A stretch of 64,000 nucleotides of DNA from Psychroserpens luteus. Its GTDB lineage: Bacteria; Bacteroidota; Bacteroidia; Flavobacteriales; Flavobacteriaceae. The position numbers and the translations under genes were made by a program. The notes under the pieces were generated by a model. It was not told where the DNA came from and made no database searches. It saw only the letters and a list, made by a program, of their open reading frames with translations. The stretch spans positions 434,001 through 498,000 of the forward strand of contig NZ_JADILU010000002.1 of assembly GCF_015319355.1 (NCBI RefSeq). The letters run 5' to 3'. Positions 8,107 to 16,795 of this stretch are shown here, one piece after another. The stretch's first letter is position 1. Every line of letters starts with the position of its first letter.

Positions 8107-11079
8107 ATGAAACACATTAAACTAATCATGATGTTTTGTATTGTCGCTTTGGCTTACAATTGCAAAACAGAAAACAAAAACAAAGATTTGGCTTATGCAG
8201 TTGAATCAACAAAAGATGCTAATGGTTTTTCTTATGAAGCAGTATCTAATGACCCAACTGGTTTACGTTTGTACACCTTAGATAACGGACTAAAAGTCTA
8301 TCTAAGCAAAAACGTAGAAGAACCAAAAATTCAAACTTACATTGCTGTAAGAGCAGGTTCTAATTATGATCCTAAAGAATCTACAGGTTTAGCACATTAC
8401 TTAGAACACATGGTGTTTAAAGGTACAGATCAAGTTGGTACTGCAGACTGGGAAAAAGAAAAAACTTATTTAGATCAAATTTCAGATCTATATGAGCAAC
8501 ATAGAGCAGAGACTGATCCTGCAAAAAAGTTAGAATTATACAAAAAGATAGATGAAGTGTCTCTTGAAGCTTCAAATTATAGTATCGCGAATGAGTACGA
8601 TAAAATGATTGGATCTTTAGGTGCTACAGGAACTAATGCTTACACATGGTTTGAGCAAACAGTGTACACAAATAAAATACCAGCAAACGAATTAGATAAA
8701 TGGTTATACGTAGAAGGAGAGCGTTTTAGTCAATTGGTATTGCGTTTATTTCATACAGAATTAGAAGCAGTTTTTGAAGAATTTAATAGAGGTCAAGATA
8801 GTGATGGACGTAAGCAATATGCTGCGATGCTTGAAGGTTTGTTTCCTAATCACCCTTATGGTCAACAATCAACAATTGGTATTGCAGATCATTTAAAAAA
8901 CCCTTCAATGGTTGATATTCATAATTATTTCGATAAGTATTATGTGCCAAATAACATGGCAATGGTATTGGTAGGTGATATAGATTTTGATGAGACGATT
9001 AAATCTGTTAATGATGTCTTCGGAAAATTTGAAAAGAAAGAAGTCGTTCACCCAACATTACCAAGAGAAAAACCAATTACAGCTCCAGTTGTAAAAGAAG
9101 TTTTTGGACCAACTTCCGAAAGTATTTCAATAGCCTTTAGAACAGAAGGTGCAGGTACACAACAAGAGAAATTAATCACTATGGCAGATATGATTCTTGC
9201 TAATGGTAATGCAGGTCTTATCGATTTAAACTTAAATCAAAAGCAATTGGTACAATATGCTGGTTGTAGTCCACAAATCTTAAAAGAATATGGATATCAC
9301 TCATTTAATGGTGCACCAAAAGAGGGGCAATCTTTAGATGAAGTTAAATTGTTACTACTTGCTCAAATTGAAAAATTAAAAAAAGGTGAGTTTGATGAAT
9401 GGATGATGAATGCTGTTATTAACGATTTAAAATTAAATCAAACAAGACAGTATGAAAACAACTCTGCATTAGCAGATATCTATGTTAATGCTTTTATTAA
9501 GGATGAAAATTGGAAAAATAAAGTCCAGTTTCTCGATGATTTAAAGAAAATCTCTAAGCAGGAATTGGTAGATTTTGCTAACTCTTTTTATAAAGATAAT
9601 TATGTCGTGACTTATAAAAGACAAGGTGAAGACAATTCTATTGTAAAAGTTCAAAATCCAGGAATTACACCTGTGAATGTGAATAGAGAAATGAGTTCTC
9701 CATTTTTAGTGAATTTCAATAAAATGGAATCTAAACCATTACAACCAAAGTTCATTGATTATAAAGAAGAAATCAAAGAAACTAAATTGGATAACGGTAT
9801 TAAAGTTGCTCACATCAATAATGAAAACAATGATTTATTTGATATGAATATCATTTTTGATATGGGAAGTGATAACGATAAAAAGTTAGGACTTGCTGCT
9901 GGATACTTGGAGTATTTGGGTACTGATAAGTATTCTGCTGAAGAATTGAAAAAAGAATTCTACAAATTAGGTGTTAACTATTATGTAAGTGCAGGAGCAG
10001 AAACAACGTATGTTGGATTAAGCGGATTGAAAGAAAACTTACCAAAAGGATTAGAACTTCTAGAACACCTTTGGAACAATGCTGTGCCAGATCAAGAAGC
10101 CTACAATAAATATGTGGAGTCTATCACTAAAGGAAGAGTAGATGGTAAATCTCAAAAAGGAAACATCCTTTGGAATGGATTAATGAATTACGGTAAATAT
10201 GGTGATAACTCACGTTTGAGAAATATTTTTCAGACAAAAGAACTTAATGCTATGGATCCTGCTCAATTAGTAGATATCGTAAAAGGTATGAAAGATTTTG
10301 AGCAACGTATTTTTTACTACGGAAAAGATATCGATGCAGCTGTAACAGCTTTAAATATGAGTCATAAAGTTTCCGAAGAATTGAAAACCTATCCAGAAGC
10401 AATGGCCTATTTAGAGAAAGAAACTGGTGGAAATGTATACTTCGTTGATTTTGATATGGTACAATCTGAAATGTTATTCTTAGCAAAAGGAGATCCTTTC
10501 AATGCAGATAATATGGCAGCTTCAACATTATTCAACACGTATTTTGGTAGCGGATTATCGTCAATCGTGTTCCAGGAAATTAGAGAATCTAAATCTTTAG
10601 CATACTCTGCATTTTCTAGTTATAGCACTGCAAGTAAAAAAGATGATAACAATTACGTGATGGCTTATATGGGAACTCAAGCTAACAAAATGCCACAAGC
10701 AGTTGATGCTATGATGGAGTTGATGACCAATATGCCAGAAGCAGAAGAGCAATTTAATGCAGCAAAAGAGGCGACATTGAAAAAGCTAGCTGCACAACGT
10801 ATTACAAAATCTAGTGTGTTTTGGAATTACGAGCGACTTAAAAAATTAGGAATCGATAATGATAATAGAGAAGACATGTATAATACCATAAAAGATATGA
10901 CTATGGCAGATTTACGTGATTTCTTTAACAAAAATATCAAAGGAGAAAACTATAATGTAATGGTGATTGGTAACAAAAAAGATATCGATTTCAAAGCATT
11001 AGAAAAGTTAGGTAAGCTGCAAGAAATGGATATTGATTATCTATTTAATTACGAGCAACCAGAAGATATTAAGATGTAA
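8107..11079 (+). CDS. M16 family zinc peptidase, two-module
   Basis: A 990-residue pitrilysin-type (M16) metalloprotease, probably exported: the N-terminus is hydrophobic and ends at Cys19, an imperfect lipobox (LAYNC). The active site HxxEH is His97-Tyr-Leu-Glu100-His101 (GLAHYLEHM), with the downstream glutamate in ELEAVFEEFNRG. A second M16 module, without the motif, spans about residues 540-970 (KLDNGIKVAHINNENND onward), as expected for the clamshell. The insert at about residues 117-185 is long and charged. The gene stands alone, with a terminator before and a 387-base gap after. The role is degradation of peptides in the periplasm or at the envelope. Confidence 0.9.
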   Translation: MKHIKLIMMFCIVALAYNCKTENKNKDLAYAVESTKDANGFSYEAVSNDPTGLRLYTLDNGLKVYLSKNVEEPKIQTYIAVRAGSNYDPKESTGLAHYLEHMVFKGTDQVGTADWEKEKTYLDQISDLYEQHRAETDPAKKLELYKKIDEVSLEASNYSIANEYDKMIGSLGATGTNAYTWFEQTVYTNKIPANELDKWLYVEGERFSQLVLRLFHTELEAVFEEFNRGQDSDGRKQYAAMLEGLFPNHPYGQQSTIGIADHLKNPSMVDIHNYFDKYYVPNNMAMVLVGDIDFDETIKSVNDVFGKFEKKEVVHPTLPREKPITAPVVKEVFGPTSESISIAFRTEGAGTQQEKLITMADMILANGNAGLIDLNLNQKQLVQYAGCSPQILKEYGYHSFNGAPKEGQSLDEVKLLLLAQIEKLKKGEFDEWMMNAVINDLKLNQTRQYENNSALADIYVNAFIKDENWKNKVQFLDDLKKISKQELVDFANSFYKDNYVVTYKRQGEDNSIVKVQNPGITPVNVNREMSSPFLVNFNKMESKPLQPKFIDYKEEIKETKLDNGIKVAHINNENNDLFDMNIIFDMGSDNDKKLGLAAGYLEYLGTDKYSAEELKKEFYKLGVNYYVSAGAETTYVGLSGLKENLPKGLELLEHLWNNAVPDQEAYNKYVESITKGRVDGKSQKGNILWNGLMNYGKYGDNSRLRNIFQTKELNAMDPAQLVDIVKGMKDFEQRIFYYGKDIDAAVTALNMSHKVSEELKTYPEAMAYLEKETGGNVYFVDFDMVQSEMLFLAKGDPFNADNMAASTLFNTYFGSGLSSIVFQEIRESKSLAYSAFSSYSTASKKDDNNYVMAYMGTQANKMPQAVDAMMELMTNMPEAEEQFNAAKEATLKKLAAQRITKSSVFWNYERLKKLGIDNDNREDMYNTIKDMTMADLRDFFNKNIKGENYNVMVIGNKKDIDFKALEKLGKLQEMDIDYLFNYEQPEDIKM

Positions 11080-11266
11080 TTTTTCTTCGGAAATATTAAA
11101 ACTCACACAATTAGTTAGATGAAATTATTGTAAAAGAAAATGATGTATTTTTTATTTGAATGAAATTGAAAAATAAAGCATAGCCTGAGTTAAGGTTTCT
11201 TTTTAAATTGAAATAGAAATGAAAAAGGTGCGTTTTATTGCAGAAATTTCATTTAATAAATTGTAT

Positions 11267-11302
11267 AAAAAGCAGTTGCATTCATTTGTAACTGCTTTTT
11301 TT
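11267..11302 (+). terminator. terminator in gap upstream of fabG-like gene
   Basis: AAAAAGCAGTTGCA pairs with TGTAACTGCTTTTT (one G-U pair) around a 6-base loop TTCATT, followed by T-rich sequence. It lies 190 bases after the M16 stop, so the peptidase message would have a long 3' tail. Confidence 0.8.
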
Positions 11303-11431
11303 GTTCAATTTTTTTACTGTAAAAAAATAAATGTATCACCATGAATAGATTGAAGAAAACTTTGAATCCAAGCATTGAATTTATTTCAGGGATTTTAAGA
11401 TGTTTTTATATATTCTAAAACTTGTATTTCC

Positions 11432-11439
11432 TATATTTG
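11432..11439 (+). promoter_or_regulatory. -7 promoter element for fabG-like gene
   Basis: TATATTTG, an exact TAnnTTTG match, lies 28 bases before the ATG at 11467. Confidence 0.45.
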
Positions 11440-11466
11440 AATACCAACTATTTTAATTAAATACAT

Positions 11467-12213
11467 ATGAAATTACTAGAAGGAAAAACAGCAATCATAA
11501 CTGGCGCAAGTCGAGGAATAGGAAAAGGAATTGCAGAAGTTTTTGCACAACATGGAGCCAATGTGGCTTTTACATATAGCGCTTCAGTAGAAGCAGCAAA
11601 TGAATTAGAAAAAGAATTAAATGCTTTAGGTGTTAAAGCAAAAGGGTATCAAAGTAACGCAGCTAATTTTGACGAATCTCAAAAACTAGCAGAAGACGTT
11701 TTAGCAGAATTTGGAAGCATTGATATTCTAGTCAATAATGCAGGAATCACAAAAGATAATCTCCTCATGAGAATGGGAGAAGCAGATTTTGATAAAGTGA
11801 TTGAAGTCAACTTAAAATCGGTTTTTAATATGACTAAAGCTGTCATGCGACCAATGTTGAAACAACGTAAAGGATCAATAATTAATATGAGTTCTGTGGT
11901 TGGTGTAAAAGGTAACGCAGGACAAACAAATTACGCAGCATCAAAAGCTGGTATAATTGGGTTTTCTAAGTCTGTAGCTTTAGAGTTAGGATCAAGAAAC
12001 ATTAGAAGCAACGTGATTGCACCAGGCTTTATTGAAACCGAAATGACAGCCAAATTAGATGAAGAAACCGTTAAAGGATGGAGAAATGCAATTCCATTAA
12101 AACGTGGTGGAACTCCAGAAGATATCGCAAACGCTTGTGTGTTTTTAGCAAGTGATATGAGTGCTTATATCACAGGACAAACATTGAATGTTGATGGTGG
12201 AATGTTGACTTAA
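11467..12213 (+). CDS. fabG: 3-oxoacyl-ACP reductase, SDR family
   Basis: A 248-residue short-chain dehydrogenase. The nucleotide-binding glycine motif TGASRGIGKG is at residues 12-21, the NAG motif follows at about 90 (LVNNAGITKDNLLMRM, typical of FabG), and the catalytic Tyr156 and Lys160 are in NYAASKAG with the serine in NMSSVVG. FabG reduces 3-oxoacyl-ACP with NADPH in fatty acid elongation. The TKDNLLMRM string and the end TGQTLNVDGGM are close to true FabG, but a paralogue with another substrate cannot be excluded. Confidence 0.9.
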   Translation: MKLLEGKTAIITGASRGIGKGIAEVFAQHGANVAFTYSASVEAANELEKELNALGVKAKGYQSNAANFDESQKLAEDVLAEFGSIDILVNNAGITKDNLLMRMGEADFDKVIEVNLKSVFNMTKAVMRPMLKQRKGSIINMSSVVGVKGNAGQTNYAASKAGIIGFSKSVALELGSRNIRSNVIAPGFIETEMTAKLDEETVKGWRNAIPLKRGGTPEDIANACVFLASDMSAYITGQTLNVDGGMLT

Positions 12214-12259
12214 TAGGATTAATCAAATGATCGTATAATTAATATAATATTCATTTTGC

Positions 12260-12709
12260 ATGAAATTAAATCAAACAATTGTTTTTATCAGTTTATTGCT
12301 CTTAACTTCCTGTGGCTTAAAACCTATAACTTCTGAATATGCATTTGTAAAAACTGACTTTGAAAAGATTGAACTTGAGAAGTTAGGAAATGGAAACATT
12401 CTAATTTATAATGGAGCGAATGTATTTCATAAAATAGATAATACAGCAAGACTTAACGTTTGGATTGATGACAAACCATTAGGTCAAATTAAACCAAATG
12501 AATACGTCATTATTAATATGAAAAATGGTAAATATACATTTAAAGTACTTCATAAAGATGTTGTTAATATGCGAAGTGAACACGTTGTAGATATTAATGA
12601 ACAAACCAAAATAATTAAAATTAAACCGAATATAACATCAAATAAATTAGAAGTGACTAACGAATTGCCTGAGAATTTTGGAAAATTTAGTTATGCTGAA
12701 AAAAGCTAG
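12260..12709 (+). CDS. putative lipoprotein, DUF2846-like
   Basis: A 149-residue protein with a signal peptide and lipobox ending at Cys18 (LLLTSC), so anchored to a membrane in the periplasm or outward. The remainder is a small beta-rich domain with NGANVFHKIDNTARLNVWID and PNEYVIINMKNGKYTFKV, resembling DUF2846-type lipoproteins. The family call is from memory of the pattern and is tentative. It begins 47 bases after fabG. Confidence 0.6.
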   Translation: MKLNQTIVFISLLLLTSCGLKPITSEYAFVKTDFEKIELEKLGNGNILIYNGANVFHKIDNTARLNVWIDDKPLGQIKPNEYVIINMKNGKYTFKVLHKDVVNMRSEHVVDINEQTKIIKIKPNITSNKLEVTNELPENFGKFSYAEKS

Positions 12710-12721
12710 TAAAAATTAACA

Positions 12722-13075
12722 ATGCTAACATCAATAAACCCAAAACTCCCAATGCGTAATAAGGCAATTACTAAAGCCTATTACTATAATTTAGGTTTTG
12801 AACAATTGGGAGACAAAGAGTACGATGGTTATCTAATGATTCAAAAAGATGATATTCAAATTCACTTTTTTGAATTTAAAGAGCTTGACCCAAAAGAGAA
12901 TTATGGTCAGGTTTATATTAGAACAGACGATGTAGATGAAATTTATAAATTTTGTTTGGAGAAAAATATAAAAATTCACCTAAATGGTTCTTTAGAAATC
13001 AAACCTTGGGAAGTAAAAGAATTTGCTTTGTTAGATCCAGATAATAATTTGTTAACTTTTGGGCAAACAATATGA
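12722..13075 (+). CDS. VOC family (glyoxalase/bleomycin-resistance fold) protein
   Basis: A 117-residue single vicinal-oxygen-chelate domain: paired beta-alpha-beta modules with typical YYYNLGFEQLGDKEYDGYL and IQIHFFEFKEL, then QVYIRTDDVDEIYKF and FALLDPDNNLLTFGQ. Bleomycin resistance-type proteins bind drugs at a dimer interface, and other members are metal enzymes; the ligand is unknown here. It begins 12 bases after the lipoprotein gene, so the two are probably cotranscribed. Confidence 0.8.
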   Translation: MLTSINPKLPMRNKAITKAYYYNLGFEQLGDKEYDGYLMIQKDDIQIHFFEFKELDPKENYGQVYIRTDDVDEIYKFCLEKNIKIHLNGSLEIKPWEVKEFALLDPDNNLLTFGQTI

Positions 13076-13106
13076 ATCACAAAAATTAAAGAAAATAAAA
13101 AACTAA

Positions 13107-15140
13107 TTGCAAACTCAAACGATAACATTCATCATATTAGCAGGAATCATAGCGCTACTACTAGCGCTTTTTCAGTATGCTTATAAAGCAAAACTAAAAG
13201 GAAAGCGTGCTTGGATTTTGACAGCCTTGCGTTTTGTGAGCTATTTTTCGATTTTTGTATTGCTCATCAATCCTAAGTTTGATAAGGTCACGTATTATAA
13301 TGAAAAACCTAATTTGGTGGTTGCTATTGATAATTCAGAATCTATAAGTTATTTAAATCAGTCGCAAAATACTTCAGAGTTTATCAAGTCTTTAAAAGCT
13401 AACGAAGAATTAAACGAGAATTTTAATTTGGAGTTTTACCGCTTCGGAAATGAAGTCATTTCAACAGATTCGTTGTCATTTGATGAAAAACAGTCAAATC
13501 TCGCTTTAGTTTTTGAACGTTTATCTGAAGTGTATAACAACTCAATCTCTCCAACGCTTATCATTTCCGACGGAAATCAAACCTACGGAAACGATTACGC
13601 TTACATGAATAAACGTTACAAGCAATCTATATTTCCTGTTATTTTGGGAGACACGACAACGTATACAGATATTAAGGTTCAGCAATTAAATGTCAATCGT
13701 TATGCGTATTTAAAAAATAAATTTCCAGTAGAAGTTATAGCCACTTATAATGGAAATGCGACGGTTAATACGCAGTTGCGAGTTTCCGCAGGAAATTCAA
13801 CTGTATTTTCAAAACCATTAACCTTTAGTAAAACGCAAACCTCACAAATAGTCAACTTTACATTACCAGCAAATAGAGTGGGTGTGACAAGTTATAGAGC
13901 ACAAGTGGTGCCTTTAGATAACGAGAAAAACACGGTTAATAATGTCAAGAATTTTGCTGTTGAAGTGATTGACCAAAAAACGAAAGTTGCCATAGTGTCT
14001 AATATCCTACATCCAGATTTAGGAGCGCTCAAAAAATCAATAGAAAGTAATGAGCAACGCAATGCAGATATTTTAACAACCCAGGAGTTTTTAAATAAAT
14101 CAAATGATTATCAATTGGTGATTGTATATCAACCAACCAATAATTTTAGAACATTGTTCAATGAGATTGACAAGTTAAAACTCAATAAAATTGTGATCAC
14201 TGGTACGAAAACAAATTGGGCATTATTAAATAAATTACAAAGCAATTATAAACAAGAACTGACTAATCAAGACGAAGAGTATCAACCAAGTCTAAATCAA
14301 AACTATGGGACTTTTACAGTTGATAATTTGAATTTTGGAGAATTCCCGCCTTTAAAAGGAGAGTTTGGCGAAACCTCATTTACAGTACCTTTTGAAACCA
14401 TACTCTATAAAACCATCAACGGAACTCAAATTGATGAACCTTTATTTGCCACATTTGAAATCAATGATAGAAGAGAAGCATTAGTATTAGGAGAAGGGTT
14501 GTGGAGATGGAGAGCTCAAGCTTATTTAAATGAAAACTCGTTTAATGCGTTTGATAATTTCATGGGTAAATTAGTGCAATACTTGAGTACTAATAAACGT
14601 AGAACACGTTTGAACGTTAACTATGAATCATTTTATAACGGTAATGACAATGTGAGAATCACATCACAGTTTTTTAATAAAAATTATGAGTTTGAGGATA
14701 ATGCTAATTTGAATATTACATTAAAAAATAAAGAGACAGATGATGTGAAATCATTTCCATTTGTTCTGAAAAACACAAGTTACGAAGTAGATTTAAGCGG
14801 ATTAGAAGCTGGAGATTACTCATTCACAGTAAAAGTAAATAATGAGAATATCTCAAAATCTGGTGAGTTAAAAATATTAGATTATAATGTGGAGCAACAA
14901 TTCTTAAATGCGAATGTCACTAAACTTCGAACTTTAGCGACTAATAGCGAAGGAACTTCTTATTTTATTGATAATACAAGCGCTCTTGCAAATGACTTGA
15001 TTAATGATTCTAGGTTTGCAACAATTCAAAAGAGCACTAAAAAAGTCGTACCTTTGATTGACTGGAAATATCTTCTAGGACTCATCGCATTAAGTCTAGC
15101 TGCTGAGTGGTTCATAAGAAAATATAACGGACTTATTTAA
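13107..15140 (+). CDS. membrane-anchored VWA-like protein
   Basis: A 677-residue protein with two N-terminal membrane segments (about 6-24 and 36-56), a large extracytoplasmic part, and a last membrane segment near 652-668 (LLGLIALSLAAEWF). A metal-ion-dependent adhesion motif DxSxS is present as DNSES at residues 75-79, as in von Willebrand A domains. The rest resembles BatA-like proteins with beta-sandwich domains. The start is TTG at 13107; no ATG lies upstream in frame near it. The stop is 12 bases before the prohibitin gene, so they form an operon. The function is unknown. Confidence 0.75.
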   Translation: MQTQTITFIILAGIIALLLALFQYAYKAKLKGKRAWILTALRFVSYFSIFVLLINPKFDKVTYYNEKPNLVVAIDNSESISYLNQSQNTSEFIKSLKANEELNENFNLEFYRFGNEVISTDSLSFDEKQSNLALVFERLSEVYNNSISPTLIISDGNQTYGNDYAYMNKRYKQSIFPVILGDTTTYTDIKVQQLNVNRYAYLKNKFPVEVIATYNGNATVNTQLRVSAGNSTVFSKPLTFSKTQTSQIVNFTLPANRVGVTSYRAQVVPLDNEKNTVNNVKNFAVEVIDQKTKVAIVSNILHPDLGALKKSIESNEQRNADILTTQEFLNKSNDYQLVIVYQPTNNFRTLFNEIDKLKLNKIVITGTKTNWALLNKLQSNYKQELTNQDEEYQPSLNQNYGTFTVDNLNFGEFPPLKGEFGETSFTVPFETILYKTINGTQIDEPLFATFEINDRREALVLGEGLWRWRAQAYLNENSFNAFDNFMGKLVQYLSTNKRRTRLNVNYESFYNGNDNVRITSQFFNKNYEFEDNANLNITLKNKETDDVKSFPFVLKNTSYEVDLSGLEAGDYSFTVKVNNENISKSGELKILDYNVEQQFLNANVTKLRTLATNSEGTSYFIDNTSALANDLINDSRFATIQKSTKKVVPLIDWKYLLGLIALSLAAEWFIRKYNGLI

Positions 15141-15151
15141 AAAATTAAACT

Positions 15152-15967
15152 ATGGAAAAATTACCTAAAAGTGCTGTAATTACACTTGTCGTTATTGTAG
15201 GAGTATTAATATTATTATTCAAATCAGCAGTTACAATTGATTCTGGTCATGCTGGAGTAGTTCACGAAACACTTGGTGAAGGAGTAGATCCAGAAAAAGA
15301 AGCACTAGGACCAGGTTTTCATATAATTGCACCTTGGAATCGTGTGATTGATTATGAAACACGTCAACAGGAAATGCCTGAAAAAATGTCTGTTTTATCA
15401 TCTAATGGATTGGATATAAAACTGGACGCTTCGGTATTGTATGAGCCTGATTTCAGTAACTTGGGTAGATTACACAATCAAAAAGGAGTTGAATACAAAA
15501 GTAGAGTTTTACAGCCAGCTATAAGAAGTGCAGCTCGTAGTGTTGTTGGACGTTACACTCCAGAACAATTATATTCTAGTAAACGTGATGCTATTCAAGA
15601 TGAAATTTTAGAAGAAACAAAAAAGATTGTAGAGCCACAATTCATTCAGATTAATGATATTTTAATTAGAGATGTCACTTTACCTTCAACAATTAAAGAA
15701 GCTATTGAGCGTAAATTAAAGCAAGAGCAAGAATCTTTAGAATATGAGTTTAGATTAGTAACAGCTGCAAAAGAAGCAGAAAAAGTAATTATTGAAGCTG
15801 AAGGTAAAGCAGAATCTAACAGAATATTAAGTGCGTCATTAACAGATAAAATTTTGCAAGATAAAGGTATCGATGCCACTATGAAACTTGCTGAATCTCC
15901 TAATAGTAAAGTGATTGTTATTGGATCTGGAGATTCTGGATTGCCAATTATTTTAGGGAACCAATAA
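15152..15967 (+). CDS. prohibitin family (SPFH/Band 7) protein
   Basis: A 271-residue SPFH protein: one N-terminal membrane segment (about 8-25), then the Band 7 domain (GHAGVVHETLGEG, FHIIAPWNRVIDYETRQQEM) and a charged coiled-coil region (about 185-235, rich in Glu, Lys and Ala) for oligomer assembly. Bacterial prohibitins form membrane microdomain cages and often accompany proteases. It lies in a group with the VWA-like protein before it and the SH3-like protein after it. Confidence 0.9.
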   Translation: MEKLPKSAVITLVVIVGVLILLFKSAVTIDSGHAGVVHETLGEGVDPEKEALGPGFHIIAPWNRVIDYETRQQEMPEKMSVLSSNGLDIKLDASVLYEPDFSNLGRLHNQKGVEYKSRVLQPAIRSAARSVVGRYTPEQLYSSKRDAIQDEILEETKKIVEPQFIQINDILIRDVTLPSTIKEAIERKLKQEQESLEYEFRLVTAAKEAEKVIIEAEGKAESNRILSASLTDKILQDKGIDATMKLAESPNSKVIVIGSGDSGLPIILGNQ

Positions 15968-15974
15968 GATCAAA

Positions 15975-16517
15975 GTGAGAGTTTTAATTATTATAGTATT
16001 ATTTAGTTTTTGTGGTTTTGCTCAAAATCAAAATCAATTGCATTATCTGGATGTAGTTGAGGCATACTATAATAAAGAATCTGTCAAACCGCTTTATATT
16101 TATGATGCTGTAGATGGAAACATCATTGATACTCTATTTAATATAGAATCTAAAAACGCGTATTATAAAATTGCAATAATTGAAAGTCAATATGGTTGGT
16201 TTAAGATTAAGAATCTACAAAGATTACCAGAGTCTTATAAAAACTATGATTACGAAAATCACTGGGTTAAATCATCAAATTTTTTAATTCACGTAGATAA
16301 TTATGATGAAAAGCGTGTCGTTTATTTATATGATTTGCCTTCAAAAAAGTCAAACAGAATACATAAACTAGATGATTTTCAAATAACAAATGTTATTGAA
16401 ATAAGTGATCGTTGGGCGAAAGTAAAATTTAAAGTAGGTAAGAAAACAATAGAAGGATGGCTTGATTTTAAAGACCAATGTGCTTATCCTTGGACAACAT
16501 GTCCAAAATATGATTAA
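15975..16517 (+). CDS. secreted SH3-like protein
   Basis: A 180-residue protein with a signal peptide ending near residue 16 (FCGFAQ). Two repeated modules have the look of bacterial SH3 domains: YIYDAVDGNIIDTLFN, YYKIAIIESQYGWFKI and VVYLYDLPSKKSNRIHKL, WAKVKFKVGKKTIEGWL. It starts with GTG at 15975, only seven bases after the prohibitin stop. Such domains bind peptides or cell wall; here the ligand is unknown. Confidence 0.65.
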   Translation: MRVLIIIVLFSFCGFAQNQNQLHYLDVVEAYYNKESVKPLYIYDAVDGNIIDTLFNIESKNAYYKIAIIESQYGWFKIKNLQRLPESYKNYDYENHWVKSSNFLIHVDNYDEKRVVYLYDLPSKKSNRIHKLDDFQITNVIEISDRWAKVKFKVGKKTIEGWLDFKDQCAYPWTTCPKYD

Positions 16518-16569
16518 TCAATAATTTAGATTACAAATATTAATAATTTCATAAATCATGTTCAAGAAT

Positions 16570-16601
16570 TTGGAATTATGAATTATAATTTGCAATCTTT
16601 G
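16570..16601 (+). promoter_or_regulatory. probable his operon promoter
   Basis: A TTG at 16570-16572 is followed after 21 bases by AATCTTTG (16594-16601), a one-mismatch fit to TAnnTTTG. Transcription would start near 16607, about twelve bases before the leader peptide ATG. Confidence 0.5.
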
Positions 16602-16618
16602 TGTATATAAAAACAACA

Positions 16619-16675
16619 ATGACCTTTATTCAATCTCATCATCATCATTTTCATACTGGCCTTCAAGCGAGCTGA
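16619..16675 (+). CDS. histidine leader peptide
   Basis: An 18-residue frame, MTFIQSHHHHFHTGLQAS, contains five histidines, four of them consecutive (codons at 16637-16648 and 16652-16654). It is too small to have another obvious function, and it lies between a promoter and a terminator hairpin upstream of hisG. It is the sensor of histidyl-tRNA charging: when His-tRNA is scarce, the ribosome stalls on these codons. The peptide pattern is that of the his operon leaders described in enterobacteria, but here it is part of a Bacteroidota operon. Confidence 0.92.
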   Translation: MTFIQSHHHHFHTGLQAS

Positions 16676-16738
16676 AAATGTATTGAATAAATTCAAAACA
16701 TATTTAAAACCCGTTTGAGCTAATCAAACGGGTTTTTT
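16625..16738 (+). promoter_or_regulatory. his operon transcription attenuator
   Basis: Three alternative pairings are visible. (1) A leader hairpin: 16625-16634 (TTTATTCAAT) with 16682-16691, and CATTTTCA (16646-16653) with TGAAAATG (16673-16680); the His codons lie in its left side. (2) The antiterminator: TTCAAGCG (16662-16669) with CGTTTGAG (16712-16719), eight pairs with two G-U. (3) The terminator: 16706-16718 with 16724-16736, 13 perfect pairs, loop GCTAA and a T run. A stall on His codons (16637-16654) would leave 16662-16669 free for pairing 2, which blocks 3. A ribosome reaching the stop at 16675 covers 16662-16669, so 3 forms. Confidence 0.88.
16706..16738 (+). terminator. attenuator terminator before hisG
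   Basis: AAAACCCGTTTGA pairs perfectly with TCAAACGGGTTTT around a 5-base loop, followed by T. It lies 58 bases before the hisG ATG. Confidence 0.92.
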
Positions 16739-16795
16739 AATTCCCAATATTAGCTCAGATATAAACAAAAGATTCTCGCTTTCTCGAGATTTATT

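Larger units (their letters stand above)
11080..11466 (+). other. 387-base gap between M16 peptidase and fabG-like gene
   Basis: This is the only gap over 300 bases. It begins with one copy of the over-represented word TTCTTCGGAA (11083-11092) right after the peptidase stop. It holds a terminator hairpin at 11267-11302 and a -7 promoter box at 11432-11439. A short frame from the ATG at 11220 runs through the terminator hairpin and is not credible as a gene. No RNA gene is recognised. Confidence 0.7.

Noticed and set aside
11220-11340. A short ATG-started frame in the gap before the fabG-like gene
   Set aside because: It runs straight through a strong terminator hairpin and has no protein-like pattern.
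16637-16654. The His run as a metal-binding peptide
   Set aside because: Position, paired RNA segments and the adjacent terminator fit a his operon leader much better.
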